From positions 1-7,658 of the forward strand of contig JAGGRU010000365.1 in NCBI GenBank assembly GCA_021159425.1: a stretch of 7,658 bases of DNA. The letters run 5' to 3'. The DNA comes from Sulfurovum sp. (GTDB lineage Bacteria; Campylobacterota; Campylobacteria; Campylobacterales; Sulfurovaceae). The translations under genes and the position numbers were made by a program. Every line of letters starts with the position of its first letter. Positions within the stretch are counted from its first letter, which is position 1. Below are positions 6,446 through 7,658 of the stretch, piece by piece. The notes beneath the pieces were generated by a model. That model was not told the origin of the DNA. It did not search any database and worked only from the letters and a program-made list of their open reading frames with translations.

Positions 6446-7531
6446 ATGATAAATAAAAAGCAGATTGAAGAAAAACTTGCACAGGTCATCTACCCCGGTT
6501 TTACAAAAAATATTATAGAGTTTGGTTTTGTCAAAGAGATCACTATCAGAGACAGACAAATAACCATAGAACTTGATATCCCCTCTTCTGCATCTGAAAT
6601 AGAAAATCAGCTTCGGGAAGAGATCATCAAACGTATCTCCGTGTTAGGAGAGTATGAAATAGATGTTTCTGTCACGAAACCTAAAATGCCTAGAGAAACC
6701 AGTTCACATGGAAAGAATGTACTGCCAAATATTCAAAACTTTATCATGGTCAGCTCCGGTAAAGGTGGTGTCGGTAAATCAACTACAACAGTAAATATTG
6801 CCATTGCACTTGCACAACAGGGGAAAAGAGTAGGACTTCTTGATGTAGATATCTATGGACCCAACATTCCAAGAATGATGGGCATAGACGGTGTACAACC
6901 TGTTTTTTTAGGACAGAATATTAAACCCATTATGGCACATAATGTACAGGTCATGTCCATTGGTTCACTGGTGGAGAGAGGTGCCTCTCTCATCTGGAAA
7001 GGTGCCATGGTCACACAAGCTATTGAACAGATGCTCGAAGACATCTTATGGGATAAACTCGATGTCCTACTCTTTGATATGCCACCGGGCACAGGAGATG
7101 CACAGTTGACCCTTGCACAGAGTTTACCGGTTACTGCCGGGGTATGTGTCACCACTCCCCAAAAAGTAGCACTGGATGACACCATACGCAGTCTGGATAT
7201 GTTTACACAACTTCGTGTCCCCATCGCAGGAATTGTGGAAAACATGAGTGGGTTTATCTGTCCTGACAGCGGTAAAGAGTACGATATCTTTGGAAAAGGC
7301 ACCACCCAGCCTTTGGCTGATAATTACAATACTGAAGTGTTAGGAGAGATACCCATAGAACCTGCCATAAGAGAGGGGGGAGACTCTGGTCTGCCTATTA
7401 CTGTTTTGGCACCTAATTGCGAAACCTCTAAGCGTTATCAGGAGATAGCGACTAAACTTTGGAACACGGTATTAAAAGTCAATGATGATGGCGGTGTGAA
7501 TAACGAAAAGATACAGCCTACGATTTTTTAG
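6446..7531 (+). CDS. mrp: Mrp/ApbC (NBP35-type) P-loop ATPase, iron-sulfur cluster carrier
   Basis: This 361-residue protein is a full-length Mrp/ApbC ATPase, a cytoplasmic carrier that helps deliver iron-sulfur clusters to target enzymes. Residues 1 to about 85 form the N-terminal MIP18/DUF59-like domain. Residues from about 95 onward form the ParA/MinD-type ATPase. The deviant Walker A motif GKGGVGKST is at 105-113, with signature Lys106 and Lys111. Asp133 and Asp135 are in LLDVDIYGPNIPRMMG, and Walker B is LLFDMPPGTGDAQLT with Asp211. ENMSGFICPDSGKEYDIFG marks the C-terminal metal-binding site of the family, but the usual CxxC is Cys272-x-x-Ser275. The other cysteines seen are Cys234 (GVCVTTP) and Cys325 (APNCETS). 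The start at 6446 is supported by AAAGG upstream and by the domain beginning directly after it. It seems monocistronic. Family assignment is firm; cluster-transfer activity is inferred. Confidence 0.94.
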   Translation: MINKKQIEEKLAQVIYPGFTKNIIEFGFVKEITIRDRQITIELDIPSSASEIENQLREEIIKRISVLGEYEIDVSVTKPKMPRETSSHGKNVLPNIQNFIMVSSGKGGVGKSTTTVNIAIALAQQGKRVGLLDVDIYGPNIPRMMGIDGVQPVFLGQNIKPIMAHNVQVMSIGSLVERGASLIWKGAMVTQAIEQMLEDILWDKLDVLLFDMPPGTGDAQLTLAQSLPVTAGVCVTTPQKVALDDTIRSLDMFTQLRVPIAGIVENMSGFICPDSGKEYDIFGKGTTQPLADNYNTEVLGEIPIEPAIREGGDSGLPITVLAPNCETSKRYQEIATKLWNTVLKVNDDGGVNNEKIQPTIF

Positions 7532-7537
7532 GCTGTA
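7512..7537. terminator. Hairpin over the Mrp stop codon; possible secondary terminator
   Basis: TACAGCCTA (7512-7520) pairs perfectly with TAGGCTGTA (7529-7537) around an 8-nt loop rich in T. The Mrp stop TAG (7529-7531) begins the right arm. On the plus strand no T tract follows, so it is a poor rho-independent terminator for Mrp, though it could stabilise the mRNA 3' end. On the minus strand it is followed by a short TCTTTTC run, and so could back up the stronger leftward terminator just to its right. Confidence 0.5.
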
Positions 7538-7543
7538 ATAATT

Positions 7544-7573
7544 AAAAAAGAAGGTACTACTTTAGCACCTTCT
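7544..7573 (-). terminator. Rho-independent terminator for leftward transcription from the right-edge gene
   Basis: On the minus strand AGAAGGTGC pairs with GTACCTTCT (one G-U wobble) around a 7-nt loop TAAAGTA, then runs directly into six T residues (7549-7544). This is a textbook intrinsic terminator. Read on the plus strand, the wobble becomes an A-C mismatch and no T run follows, so it should act mainly on leftward transcripts. It starts about 30 bases after the leftward stop codon at 7604-7606. Confidence 0.8.
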
Positions 7574-7603
7574 ATAGCATACAAGTGGGCAAAGCCTCAC
7601 CTG

Positions 7604-7658
7604 TTAATGATGTTCATCTTCATCAAGATTGAAGAATTTTGTCCCTGCATAATACATC
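7604..7658 (-). CDS. 3' end of an unidentified leftward gene (right-edge fragment)
   Basis: A minus-strand frame entering from the right edge encodes the C-terminus MYYAGTKFFNLDEDEHH and stops at TAA (7604-7606). It is followed after about 30 bases by the leftward terminator, which is the main reason to believe a gene ends here. A second minus-strand frame also stays open to the edge and stops at 7597-7599, so the reading frame is not certain. I prefer the first because its acidic, His-ending tail looks more protein-like. Too little is visible to name a family. Confidence 0.45.
   Translation of the reverse strand, partial: MYYAGTKFFNLDEDEHH

Noticed and set aside
6338..6559. A 73-codon minus-strand frame crossing the mrp promoter and start.
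   Set aside because: It overlaps the mrp 5' end in antisense, and is Phe/Ile-rich as expected from reversed AT-rich DNA, with no supported start.
6853..7305. A 150-codon open frame on the minus strand opposite the mrp gene.
   Set aside because: It is fully antisense to a firmly identified ATPase gene, has no recognisable domain or ribosome site, and its composition is that of reversed coding sequence.
1..7658. CRISPR array, tRNA, rRNA or riboswitch.
   Set aside because: I saw no regularly spaced long repeats, no cloverleaf-like stretch and no recognisable riboswitch core; intergenic gaps are all short.

Overview
The window looks like a chromosomal segment of a Campylobacterota (epsilonproteobacterial) bacterium, most like Sulfurovum or Sulfurimonas. 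This is judged from protein style, moderately AT-rich coding sequence, very AT-rich intergenic DNA with TATAAT-type -10 boxes and poor -35 boxes, and tight gene packing. The genus is inferred; no database was consulted.

Layout, left to right. (1) Positions 1-157 hold the start of a leftward gene whose N-terminus resembles IS1634-type DDE transposases; the rest lies outside the window. (2) Positions 158-369 are non-coding, AT-rich and carry the probable control region of the next operon, with a cluster of TTAC/GTAA half-sites, an imperfect hairpin and a candidate -10 box. (3) Positions 370-6070 are a compact rightward three-gene operon for a complete tripartite RND efflux pump: a lipoprotein periplasmic adaptor, an HAE1-type inner-membrane pump, and a TolC-like outer-membrane channel. 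The junctions are 1 nt and 0 nt, which suggests co-transcription and probably translational coupling. (4) Positions 6087-6308 encode, leftward, a 73-residue protein with two predicted membrane segments and no recognised family. It converges on the efflux operon, and both stop codons lie in the arms of one small inverted repeat. (5) Positions 6309-6445 form a short divergent promoter region with a near-perfect 20-bp palindrome and two TATAAT boxes. (6) Positions 6446-7531 encode an Mrp/ApbC (NBP35-type) P-loop ATPase for iron-sulfur cluster handling. Its usual C-terminal CxxC appears here as CxxS. (7) From 7532 to the end there is a convergent junction with a strong leftward rho-independent terminator, followed by the 3' end of an unidentified leftward gene.

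The three efflux proteins should form one envelope-spanning, proton-driven exporter. The pump keeps the proton-relay residues (D409, D410, K940), so it should be active. No local repressor gene (TetR or MarR type) is visible; the upstream neighbour is a transposase gene. The Mrp protein and the 73-residue protein have no evident functional link to the pump. Nothing here amounts to a clearly new system. The points most worth a second look are the Mrp cysteine change, the putative operators at 203-251 and 6361-6380, the unexplained small membrane protein, and the compact convergent junctions.
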